This document shows positions 30,051 through 37,607 of a stretch of 64,000 bases of DNA, piece by piece. A program made the translations under genes and the position numbers. The notes beneath the pieces are model-generated. The model ran no database searches. It was not told where the DNA came from and saw only the letters and a list, made by a program, of their open reading frames with translations. Within the stretch, counting starts at the first letter, position 1, and each line of letters opens with the position of its first letter. Source of the DNA: Mycobacterium kiyosense (GTDB lineage Bacteria; Actinomycetota; Actinomycetes; Mycobacteriales; Mycobacteriaceae); NCBI GenBank assembly GCA_021654635.1, contig AP025179.1:5456001-5520000 (forward strand). Direction: 5' to 3'.

Positions 30051-31322
30051 ATGAGCGACTACGACACCATCGACTTCTTCACCGATCCGTCGCTGATCCC
30101 CGACCCCTACGAGTATTTCGACTACCTGCGCGGCCAGCACCCCGTGTTGCGGCTCCCCCACTACGGCGTCGTCGCCGTCACCGGGTATGAGGAGGCCACC
30201 GCGGTCTATAAGGACACCGATTCCTTCTCCAACTGCGTCGCGCTGGGCGGCCCCTTCCCGCCGCTGCCGTTCCAGCCCGAGGGCGACGACATCAACGCAC
30301 AGATCGACGAGCATCGGGAGAGTTTCCCGATGTTCGAGCACATGGTCACCATGGACCCGCCCGACCACAGCCGGGCACGCTCGATCCTGAGCCGGCTGCT
30401 GACGCCCAGCCGACTCAAGCAGAACGAAGAGTTCATGTGGCGGCTGGCCGACCAGCAGCTCGACGAGTTCCTCGTCAACGGCAAGTGCGAGTTCATCGGC
30501 GAATACTCAAAGCCGTTCGCCACGTTGGTGATTGCCGACCTGCTCGGCGTCCCCGAGGAGGACCACAAGGAGTTCCGGGTGGTGCTGGGCGCCGACCGAC
30601 CCGGCCGGGTCGGAGCCCTGGATCACGAATCGGTGGGCGTCAACCCATTGGAGTGGCTCGACGACAAGTTCTCCGCCTACATCGAGGACCGGCGCGCACA
30701 TCCGCGCGACGACGTGTTGACCGCACTGGCCACCGCGAAGTACCCGGATGGGTCGACGCCTGAGGTGATCGACGTAGTCCGCTCGGCCACCTTCCTGTTC
30801 GCCGCCGGACAGGAGACCACGGCCAAGCTGCTCAGCGCCGCGCTGCAGGTGATCGGCGACCGGCCCGACATCCAGCAGCAGCTGCGCGACGACCGCAGCC
30901 TGATCCCGGGCTTCATCGAAGAGTCGCTGCGGATGGAGAGCCCGGTCAAGAGCGACTCGCGGCTGGCCCGCCGATCCACTCAGGTTGGCGGGGTGGACAT
31001 TCCGGCCGGCACCGTCGTGATGGTGCTGCCCGGGGCGGCCAACCGTGACCCGCGCCGGTTCGAGAATCCACACGAATTCCGTCTCGACCGTAAGAACGTG
31101 CGCGAGCACATGGCTTTCGCGCGCGGCGTGCACTCCTGTCCCGGCGGACCGCTTGCCCGGGTGGAGGGCCGCGTCTCGATCGAACGGATCCTGGATCGGA
31201 TGGCCGACATCGCCGTCGACGAGGCCGAGCACGGGCCGGCGGGCGCTCGCCGCTGGGTGTACGAGCCGACCTACATCCTGCGCGGGTTGAACCAGTTGCA
31301 CCTCACGTTCACGCCGCAGTAG
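30051..31322 (+). CDS. cytochrome P450
   Basis: 423-residue soluble bacterial P450 monooxygenase. I-helix LFAAGQETTAKLL, K-helix ESLRMESPVK (ExxR), heme-thiolate Cys in FARGVHSCPGGPLAR. Start at 30051 (MSDYDTIDFF) fits the GGGAGGG about 10 nt upstream better than the ATG at 30042. No ferredoxin is adjacent. Convergent with the cox-like cluster; likely under the divergent TetR. CYP family not assigned. Confidence 0.93.
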   Translation: MSDYDTIDFFTDPSLIPDPYEYFDYLRGQHPVLRLPHYGVVAVTGYEEATAVYKDTDSFSNCVALGGPFPPLPFQPEGDDINAQIDEHRESFPMFEHMVTMDPPDHSRARSILSRLLTPSRLKQNEEFMWRLADQQLDEFLVNGKCEFIGEYSKPFATLVIADLLGVPEEDHKEFRVVLGADRPGRVGALDHESVGVNPLEWLDDKFSAYIEDRRAHPRDDVLTALATAKYPDGSTPEVIDVVRSATFLFAAGQETTAKLLSAALQVIGDRPDIQQQLRDDRSLIPGFIEESLRMESPVKSDSRLARRSTQVGGVDIPAGTVVMVLPGAANRDPRRFENPHEFRLDRKNVREHMAFARGVHSCPGGPLARVEGRVSIERILDRMADIAVDEAEHGPAGARRWVYEPTYILRGLNQLHLTFTPQ

Positions 31323-31333
31323 CTGTTGCCCCC

Positions 31334-31373
31334 TGCTCTTCGCGCCGAGCGTCTGCTCTTCGCGCCGAGCGTC
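31334..31373. repeat. 20-bp direct repeat x2
   Basis: TGCTCTTCGCGCCGAGCGTC occurs twice back to back (31334-31353, 31354-31373) just after the P450 stop. It leads into the dispersed palindromic element that follows. Confidence 0.85.
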
Positions 31374-31427
31374 ACGCCAGCGCAACGGTCGACGCGCAGC
31401 GTCACCCTGGCGTGACGCTCGGCGTCA
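31370..31427. repeat. dispersed intergenic palindromic element, copy 2
   Basis: Contains CGTCACCCTGGCGTGACG at 31400-31417, the exact reverse complement of the core at 17370-17387, preceded 30 bp earlier by a diverged copy. Followed by CTCGGCG as at 17388. Lies between the convergent P450 and cox4-like genes. Confidence 0.75.
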
Positions 31428-31435
31428 GTGCGGCG

Positions 31436-31717
31436 TCAGTGCAGGGCCAGGCCCACGAAGTAGCAGCTGAACATGGCCACGCCGATCAGCACCACCCAGG
31501 CGTCGGTCAGCCGGCGCAGCGCCGCCGGGGCTTCCCGGACCTCCATAAACTCGCGAAAGATGATGCGCACCTTCAGGAGTGCGATCACGATGACACTTGA
31601 GGTGATGACGGCGTTGGCTCTCGCCGAGTCACCGGCGGAGTGGTCTATTAACAGATAGCCCAGCGTGAGCAAGGCCAGTACCACCCACACGAGAAGAAGC
31701 CGTTTGTTCAACTTCAT
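31436..31717 (-). CDS. small membrane protein, cytochrome c oxidase subunit IV-like (prokaryotic)
   Basis: 93 residues with three hydrophobic helices (LLLVWVVLALLTLGYLLI; ANAVITSSVIVIALLKVRII; WVVLIGVAMFSCYFVGLAL) and the LKVRIIFREFMEVREAP loop typical of the COX4_pro/NorF-like family. Last gene of a four-gene minus-strand membrane cluster, 3 nt after the cox3-like stop. No subunit I or II gene is present. Confidence 0.78.
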   Translation of the reverse strand: MKLNKRLLLVWVVLALLTLGYLLIDHSAGDSARANAVITSSVIVIALLKVRIIFREFMEVREAPAALRRLTDAWVVLIGVAMFSCYFVGLALH

Positions 31718-31720
31718 CCC

Positions 31721-32308
31721 TCATCTCACCACGTACAGCAGCGCGAAGATCATTACCCACAGGAAATCGACTGTGTGCCAATAGGTTGCGCAGGTTTCGA
31801 CCAGCACCTGAGATTCCCGGGACTGCCGCGCCGGACTCCGGAGGCGGTAGACGATCACACCGAGGACCACGAAGCCGATCATCAGATGGACGAAGTGGAT
31901 ACCGGTGAGAAAGAAGTAGTAGGTGAAGAAGTCGTTGCTCTCGAACCCGTTTCCGGTGCGCACCAACCGGACCCACTCGAACAGCTTGAACACCAGAAAG
32001 ACTGTCGCGAAAGCGGCGGTGAGGTAGACGTCCCGCAGTGCGGTCCGGTAGGCGCCGGCCCGAGCGGATTGCACGCAGCGTGCCACCGACCACGAACTCA
32101 GCAGCAGGACGAGAGTGTTGGACACGCCGATTCGCAAGTCCAGGTGCGCTTGGGAGTGCAGGAACAGCTCGGGACTTCGGGTGCGATAGAACAGGTAGAA
32201 GCCGAAATAGCCGGTGAAGACCAGTGTCTCGAACAACACGAAGGCCCACATGTCCGGCTGGCCCGGTACGAATGGTGCACGCTGCTTCTTCTCGGCGTGG
32301 TCGGTCAT
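31721..32308 (-). CDS. heme-copper oxidase subunit III-like protein (NorE-type)
   Basis: 195 residues, five predicted membrane helices, with PDMWAFVLFETLVFTGYFGF, FFLTGIHFVHLMIGF and the C-terminal YWHTVDFLWVMIFALLY of the subunit III family. Shorter than respiratory CtaE, as in NorE. ATG at 32308 overlaps the upstream stop by 4 nt; an in-frame ATG at 32323 is possible. Orphan: catalytic oxidase or NO-reductase subunits are not in the window. Confidence 0.85.
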   Translation of the reverse strand: MTDHAEKKQRAPFVPGQPDMWAFVLFETLVFTGYFGFYLFYRTRSPELFLHSQAHLDLRIGVSNTLVLLLSSWSVARCVQSARAGAYRTALRDVYLTAAFATVFLVFKLFEWVRLVRTGNGFESNDFFTYYFFLTGIHFVHLMIGFVVLGVIVYRLRSPARQSRESQVLVETCATYWHTVDFLWVMIFALLYVVR

Positions 32309-33135
32309 GACGCGCTCGCCCATCTCGTCCGCTGTCTGCGGGGCGGGTCAGGCAGCGGACCGGTTCCGAAGTCCTCCCGTCGAATCATCTTGAAGAGCAT
32401 GACGACGAAAGTGACTTGGTAGATACCGAATACGACCATGTCCAGCCACCATGCGATCTGGCCGTTCCAGGCCAGCACGCCCCGCCCGAAGATCCAGCAG
32501 GGAGCCACGACGACCTCGGTGAGCGCGTTGCAGAGGTTGAGATAGCCGAACCATTTGGGGAACACCCGGTTCTTGTCGATCAGAATCGCGACCATCCAGA
32601 TCAGCGAGCCGATCAGGAATACTCCCATGGTGCCGTCGAACGACAAGAAGGCGAAGTCGTAGAGCCAGCCCAGCACTTTGGGATCGCGTTGCGGGCGCAG
32701 CGTTCCGACGATCAGCGCGATGCAGAGCAGCAGCAAGCCCGGCAGCGCGCTGAGCGAGTAGATGATCAGATACGAATACCCGAACGCCGGGCTCACCGAC
32801 ATGCGTCGCATCGAGTACGCGATGAGGGCATTGTTGACGGCGGTCATGCCGGTGATCGCGAAGATGACGCCCAAGCCGATCGGAATGCCGAGGTGACGTT
32901 CGCTGAACCAGTGGACCTGCGTCGCGAGGTCCCAGGTGGGTTGCGGGGGAGGCTGAACCTGGGCCACCACGAAGACCATCGGAAAGAAAAGGTTGTAGAA
33001 GAGGACAAGTGCGCCCCACGCAAACCACAACTCGCGCTTGGGATTATGCCGCGCATGCCAGGCAATCCGGCGATGCAACGGACCGGACGGTGGCGCTGTC
33101 TCGAGGTTGCCACCCGGCCCGGGCGGGGTCGTCAC
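32305..33135 (-). CDS. six-helix membrane protein, paralogue B of cox-like cluster
   Basis: 276 residues, about six membrane helices. Homologous to the preceding gene product: shared patterns include RPQRDPKVLGWLYDFAFLSF, NRVFPKWFGYLNLCNAL and RGVLAWNGQIAWWLD. GTG start at 33135 overlaps the upstream stop by 4 nt (GTGA); longer upstream frames are out-of-frame reads of the neighbour. Overlaps cox3-like by 4 nt. Family not recognised by name. Confidence 0.8.
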   Translation of the reverse strand: MTTPPGPGGNLETAPPSGPLHRRIAWHARHNPKRELWFAWGALVLFYNLFFPMVFVVAQVQPPPQPTWDLATQVHWFSERHLGIPIGLGVIFAITGMTAVNNALIAYSMRRMSVSPAFGYSYLIIYSLSALPGLLLLCIALIVGTLRPQRDPKVLGWLYDFAFLSFDGTMGVFLIGSLIWMVAILIDKNRVFPKWFGYLNLCNALTEVVVAPCWIFGRGVLAWNGQIAWWLDMVVFGIYQVTFVVMLFKMIRREDFGTGPLPDPPRRQRTRWASAS

Positions 33136-33920
33136 GGTGCTCGTGGGCCGTCCAGCTCCGCACTGCGCCTTGCGATATCGGCGCGTTCCCGATACACCGC
33201 CGCGCGCAGCACGACGCCCATCACGACGACCCAGACGCCGATCGCGATGTTCTTCAACCAGAACGACAGCACGCCGTCCCACGCCAATGGGCCGGACAAT
33301 GACAGCCCGACGAAGGTCGCCGGTACCAGCGCCGCGGCAACCAGCAGGTTGAAGACGGCAACCCAGCGCGGGAATATCGGCCGCGAGTTGTCGTCGAAAT
33401 AGATTGCCAGGGCCAGGATTACGCATTGCCCGATCAGAAATGGCACCAACATGGTGAAGGTGATCCAGGCGAAGTCGTTGAGCAGTTGCGTCAACTCCGG
33501 GCTGCGCTCGGGCCGGAACGCGGCCAGCAGCCAGCAGACGTTGGCGACGAGGAAAAGGCTGGGGCCGCCGGCTACGCAGCCCAGCATCGCGTAGGAGAAG
33601 ATCGGCGTGCGATGGGCCATCCTCCGGATCTGCAGCACGATCAGCGTCAGGATCGGAACGAGGCACACGCCGAACCAGTTGAAGACGATCATGCTGTACC
33701 GGATCTCCGGGAGATGCGCCGGATCGCGATAGAACGCCGCGACCTGCTCCGCCGACATCGTCGGCGACATCGGCGGGTTGAAGCCGGGAAACAGCACGAA
33801 GGCGGCGATCCAGATCACCACCGTGACGGGCAACGTCCAGAGCAGGATGAGCTCACCATCGTTACGTCGCAAGCGAATTCGTGGAGGTGCCGGATCTTGG
33901 TGTGCGCCGATCGCGGTCAT
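33132..33920 (-). CDS. six-helix membrane protein, paralogue A of cox-like cluster
   Basis: 262 residues, about six membrane helices. Shares with paralogue B the motifs RPERSPELTQLLNDFAWITF, RPIFPRWVAVFNL and SGPLAWDGVLSFWLK. First gene of the cluster: GGAAGGAG sits 7 nt before the ATG at 33920 (an ATG at 33941 lacks one). Two TetR operators lie upstream. No metal-ligand pattern is obvious; function unknown. Confidence 0.8.
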   Translation of the reverse strand: MTAIGAHQDPAPPRIRLRRNDGELILLWTLPVTVVIWIAAFVLFPGFNPPMSPTMSAEQVAAFYRDPAHLPEIRYSMIVFNWFGVCLVPILTLIVLQIRRMAHRTPIFSYAMLGCVAGGPSLFLVANVCWLLAAFRPERSPELTQLLNDFAWITFTMLVPFLIGQCVILALAIYFDDNSRPIFPRWVAVFNLLVAAALVPATFVGLSLSGPLAWDGVLSFWLKNIAIGVWVVVMGVVLRAAVYRERADIARRSAELDGPRAP

Positions 33921-33978
33921 AGACGACTCCTTCCCGCGCACGACATCGTGCGGCTACGGTCGGCTCAGCCAACGAAAC

Positions 33979-33992
33979 TAGCCGATCGGCTA
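33979..33992. promoter_or_regulatory. TetR operator 1 (perfect palindrome)
   Basis: TAGCCGATCGGCTA, perfect 14-bp palindrome in the 107-bp divergent gap between the membrane cluster and the TetR gene. The second copy is 25 bp further on, centre to centre. Confidence 0.75.
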
Positions 33993-34003
33993 TTTCGGGT
34001 CAA

Positions 34004-34017
34004 TAGCCGGTCGGCTA
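34004..34017. promoter_or_regulatory. TetR operator 2 (near-perfect palindrome)
   Basis: TAGCCGGTCGGCTA, one mismatch from the first operator, ending 10 bp before the TetR GTG start, so it is well placed for autorepression. Confidence 0.72.
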
Positions 34018-34027
34018 GGCTGCACGT

Positions 34028-34606
34028 GTGGTCGATACGGAGTCGCGGAGCCAGTTCCGTTTCATCACGCGCAGCGCCGCGCAGACGCGGATCCTGGACG
34101 CCGCGTTGCAACTGATCGCCGAACACGGGGTCGGTGGAACCTCGCTGCAGATGATCGCCGACGCCGTCGGGGTGACGAAAGCCGCGGTCTACCACCAGTT
34201 CAAGACCAAAGAACAGATCGTCGTCGCACTCACCGAACGCGAACTCGGCGGTCTCGAGCAGGCTTTGGAAGCCGCCGAGGAACACCAGCAGGGGTCTCGG
34301 GCGCGCGAGGTGCTGCTGGATCGGGTCATCGACCTGGCGGTCGAACGTCGCGGCGCGGCCAGCACCCTGCAGTTCGATCCGGTCGTGGTGCGACTGCTCG
34401 CCGAGCAGGAACAGTTCCAGCAGTTCATCTCCCGGCTCTACGGGGTGCTGGTCGGCGACAGCACCGAGGACGCGCGGGTCACTGCGGCGATGCTCTCGGG
34501 CGCCATCGCGGTCGGGGTGATGCATCCTCTGGTCGCCGATGTCGACGACGCCGCGTTGCGTGCTCAACTGCTGCGAATCACCCGGCGGCTCTTCGATGCG
34601 GACTAG
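34028..34606 (+). CDS. TetR-family transcriptional regulator
   Basis: 192 residues, GTG start. HTH: ILDAALQLIAEHGVGGTSLQ and AVGVTKAAVYHQFKTKEQI near the N-terminus, then a helical ligand-binding domain. Divergently transcribed from the paralogue A/B-cox3-cox4-like cluster. The twin palindromes in the shared promoter suggest it represses both itself and the cluster. Confidence 0.9.
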   Translation: MVDTESRSQFRFITRSAAQTRILDAALQLIAEHGVGGTSLQMIADAVGVTKAAVYHQFKTKEQIVVALTERELGGLEQALEAAEEHQQGSRAREVLLDRVIDLAVERRGAASTLQFDPVVVRLLAEQEQFQQFISRLYGVLVGDSTEDARVTAAMLSGAIAVGVMHPLVADVDDAALRAQLLRITRRLFDAD

Positions 34607-34652
34607 CCGGGTTTCGTTTTCATCGAGCGGTCGCTCGGATACCGTGCTTGGT

Positions 34653-34934
34653 ATGAACACAGTTCGGCGTCTGGCCGCCGCGGCATTGGTGGTCAGCAGT
34701 GGCTTCGGATTGGCAAGTAATACCACCGCCGCGGCCGACGACCCACCCTGGCCGTTCGTGGGATATCACTGGTGTCCGGGCCTGCCCTTCGACCCGGCCT
34801 GGGGGCCGAACTTCGATCCGTCCACCTGCCACGACGCGCACCACCGCGATATGGACGGAACCATCCATAACCGGGATTACTTCGGGCCCAGCCCATTCCA
34901 GGACCTGCCCAACATTCCGAACAACCGGCCCTAG
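34653..34934 (+). CDS. small secreted hypothetical protein
   Basis: 93 residues. Signal peptide RRLAAAALVVSSGFGLAS with cleavage near TAAA-DD; mature part is rich in Pro, His and aromatic residues (PWPFVGYHWCPGLPFDPAWG) with two Cys. Resembles small exported mycobacterial proteins of unknown role. 46 nt after the TetR stop, same strand. Confidence 0.7.
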   Translation: MNTVRRLAAAALVVSSGFGLASNTTAAADDPPWPFVGYHWCPGLPFDPAWGPNFDPSTCHDAHHRDMDGTIHNRDYFGPSPFQDLPNIPNNRP

Positions 34935-35060
34935 TCTCCTAGCCGCTCGGCCTTGGGGTGTCCGCTGTTCACCCCGAGGGTGAAAGTCCGCAAAATGCCG
35001 GTAAACCCGGCCGGTGACCGCACATTTGAGGACGCTGGCGCGAAAAACAAAGCGCAGGGC

Positions 35061-35468
35061 TCAGGTGTCGCCGCGTTCCCAGCGCTGCGTCCCGTCATGC
35101 GGATTGCAAACCAGGAACAAGCCGTCCGGCGCCTGTGCGACGTAGTACGACGGATACTCATTGCACGGCGAGTTCTCCACCTTGACGCCCACCATCGGTG
35201 GCGAGCGGAACCAGCGCGGCTCGTACCTGCGCGGCGAACCGCAGAACATCAGCCGGCCCGGTTCGGTCGCGAACGACACGTAATAGTCGGCGGTGCCGAA
35301 TACGTAGTAGGTGGTGTTGTCACACGGGGCGCCGAGCACCATGTGACCGGCGATGCCCGGCGTGCAGTCTGGATAGTCACAGCTGGCCGGATCGGCGGCG
35401 GCCGGCGGGGCCCCCAGCACACCGACACTCAGCGCTGCGGCGACCGCTCCCACGATGAATCGCACCAA
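35061..35468 (-). CDS. secreted hypothetical protein
   Basis: 135 residues with signal peptide (FIVGAVAAALSVGVLGAPPA, cleavage near AAA-DP). The mature part has six Cys (SCDYPDC, APCDN, MFCGS, SPCNE, LVCNP), implying disulfides in the cell envelope. Convergent with the 34653-34934 gene. No known domain recognised. Confidence 0.72.
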   Translation of the reverse strand: MVRFIVGAVAAALSVGVLGAPPAAADPASCDYPDCTPGIAGHMVLGAPCDNTTYYVFGTADYYVSFATEPGRLMFCGSPRRYEPRWFRSPPMVGVKVENSPCNEYPSYYVAQAPDGLFLVCNPHDGTQRWERGDT

Positions 35469-35632
35469 CTAAATTTGCCACAGCCGTCCGGAAAATTCAT
35501 TACCTTGGCCATAGCTGGTAAGAAAATTCTCCCTATCGGAGAGCGCATGCATCGAACACCACCGGAACCGGGCGGGCAGTCCCGGCAATGATAATGTGGC
35601 CCTCTCGATAGTTGCGGGCGAGGAGGTGATCC

Positions 35633-36370
35633 ATGCCGCCGCGCGAGCTTTCCGACGAGGCGTTCGACGCCGATAATCCGCGGGCGGTTGTCCTCACCGA
35701 AGCGGCCTCGGACCCGGCGCCGACTTCGACGACCCACCACGACGATCTCGCGGCGATCGAAGCACGCGCCGAGTCCGCTCGCGCCAGAGCGACCGCCTTG
35801 CGCGAGCAGGCCGAGGCCGCCGCGGCGGGGGAAACACGCGCCGATCAAGCGGTCCGGGCGCCGCGCAGCCGCCGCAGGCTGCCTCAGCTGGGACGCAAAG
35901 GCCGAGCCGTCGTCGCTGCGCTACTGATCAGCTGCGCCGCGCTGGCGGGCAGCGGCTATCTGGTCTGGGACCACCACCAAGCCGAGCAGCAACGTCAGCG
36001 CGCCAAGGAATTCGCCGCGGCGGCCCGCAACGCCGTCCTGACGATGATGTCGATCGACGGCAACAGAGCGCGCGATGACATGCAACGGTTCGCCGACGAA
36101 ACCACCGGACAATTCAAGGCCGGCGTCCTGATGGGCGCCGAGGACATGGTCAAGGCGCTCGAGCAGTCGAAGATCACGGCGAAGGCCACCATCCAAGCCG
36201 TCGGCGTGCAGTCGATGACCGAAAATTCGGCGGTGGTGCTGGTAGCCGCGAAATCCGAACTCACCAAACCCGACAAAGACAAACCCGAAATCCGGATGTG
36301 GCGGCTTGTGGTCAACGTCGAACGAGACGGTGGCCGGCTCAAGGTGGCCAAAGTCGAGTTCGTTCCATGA
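35633..36370 (+). CDS. Mce-associated membrane protein (long form)
   Basis: 245 residues: Ala/Glu-rich coiled-coil N-terminus, a membrane helix (VVAALLISCAALAGSGYLVW), and Mam domain with AAARNAVLTMMSIDGNRARD, SMTENSAVVLVAAKSEL and a terminal VAKVEFVP that matches the 23407-24471 protein. GAGGAGGTGATCC precedes the ATG. Overlaps its partner by 4 nt. Confidence 0.85.
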   Translation: MPPRELSDEAFDADNPRAVVLTEAASDPAPTSTTHHDDLAAIEARAESARARATALREQAEAAAAGETRADQAVRAPRSRRRLPQLGRKGRAVVAALLISCAALAGSGYLVWDHHQAEQQRQRAKEFAAAARNAVLTMMSIDGNRARDDMQRFADETTGQFKAGVLMGAEDMVKALEQSKITAKATIQAVGVQSMTENSAVVLVAAKSELTKPDKDKPEIRMWRLVVNVERDGGRLKVAKVEFVP

Positions 36371-36933
36371 CGGTTGTCGAGCAGCCCAGTCAGCAGTCGG
36401 CCGGTCGCCGCCGCCCGGTCCACCTCCTTGCGCGCGGGGCACGCAATTGTTTGGCGCATTGGCGTGCCATTCTCTTGACCGTTGTGGTCATTTCCACGGC
36501 CGGGTACGCCGTCGGCTACTACTTTTCCGTCTACCGCCCGGACCAGCAGACCGACCGCGCGGTGACACGCCAGGTGATCAAGGCTGCCAGCGAAGGTGCC
36601 GTGGCGTTGCTGTCCTACTCGCCGGAAACACTCGGTCGCGACCTGGCGAACGCGAAATCCCGGGTCACCGAGGATTATCTGACCTACTATCAGCAATTCG
36701 CCGATCAGATCGTGGGCCCGTCGACGCAGCGGGCCCGGATCACCACCACCGCCACCGTCGTCAAGGCCGCGGTCGCCGAACTCAACGCTAATTCGGCTGT
36801 CGTACTTGTTTTCATCAGACAGAAAACAGCGAGCAAGGAAAAGCCGGAACCCGTAGTGACATCCAACAGCCTTCGGGTAACGTTGAAAAAGGTCAACAGT
36901 TCGTGGCTTATCGAGAAATTCGAAGGCGTATGA
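36367..36933 (+). CDS. Mce-associated membrane protein (short form)
   Basis: 188 residues: short basic N-terminus, a membrane helix (AILLTVVVISTAGYAVGYYF), and Mam domain with EGAVALLSYSPETLGRDLAN and SAVVLVFIRQKTA, paralogous to 22802-23410. ATG overlaps the partner stop (ATGA). Located near the mce operon but on the other strand. Confidence 0.85.
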   Translation: MTVVEQPSQQSAGRRRPVHLLARGARNCLAHWRAILLTVVVISTAGYAVGYYFSVYRPDQQTDRAVTRQVIKAASEGAVALLSYSPETLGRDLANAKSRVTEDYLTYYQQFADQIVGPSTQRARITTTATVVKAAVAELNANSAVVLVFIRQKTASKEKPEPVVTSNSLRVTLKKVNSSWLIEKFEGV

Positions 36934-37014
36934 GCGTACTAATTATTTCTGCAGAGCCGGGATTTGACGTCTGTCTATCAGTAGGTCCATAAGCAGCGCG
37001 TCGAGGAGTGACGG

Positions 37015-37539
37015 ATGATGCGTTCGACAAAAGAGGTGACCGCACCCCTGACCGCACTGGTTGCCGCGAGTCTGGTCGGCGGCTTGCTGACAGCCGCTCC
37101 GGCGGCGGCCTATAACCCGGCCATCAACGGGACCTACACCGCCACCCAGATCGGCGACTGGGCCCGGACTCGGACCGTGTATCACGACGAGCCGGTGGTG
37201 CGCAGTACCTGGACCATCACCACGTCGTGCGAGACCGCCCAGGACTGCACGGGTCAGGTGGTCAGCGACCAGGGCTGGTCGGCGCCGCTGGTCATGCACG
37301 ACGGATCCAACTGGTACCTCAAGCGCGATATCCCCAATTGGCAGACCTGCGAAGACGGCACCACCTGGGTTGGTCACGACAGTTTTTACTTCTATCCCGC
37401 CGACCCGGTGACCGGTCAGAACGTGCTCGGGTCACCGGTCCTGGCGGGCCGGGAACACACCACTTCGGTGAGCGGTGCCTGCGGCGTGAACGCCCCCCTG
37501 TATATCGAGCAGCCGTTCCGCCTGGACAAAATAGGCTGA
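37015..37539 (+). CDS. secreted hypothetical protein
   Basis: 174 residues. Signal peptide PLTALVAASLVGGLLTAAPA, cleavage near AAA-YN. The mature domain has NGTYTATQIGDWARTRTVYH, TWTITTSC..CTGQV and repeated Trp/Tyr, with four Cys in pairs; such proteins are frequent beside mycobacterial mce genes. Follows the Mam pair on the same strand; convergent with mceF. Confidence 0.75.
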   Translation: MMRSTKEVTAPLTALVAASLVGGLLTAAPAAAYNPAINGTYTATQIGDWARTRTVYHDEPVVRSTWTITTSCETAQDCTGQVVSDQGWSAPLVMHDGSNWYLKRDIPNWQTCEDGTTWVGHDSFYFYPADPVTGQNVLGSPVLAGREHTTSVSGACGVNAPLYIEQPFRLDKIG

Positions 37540-37607
37540 GCCAGTCTGGCCGGCCGACGCCCAACCGCCGCGCCGACGCCCTACGGGCCCGCATGCCGAA
37601 AACCCGC

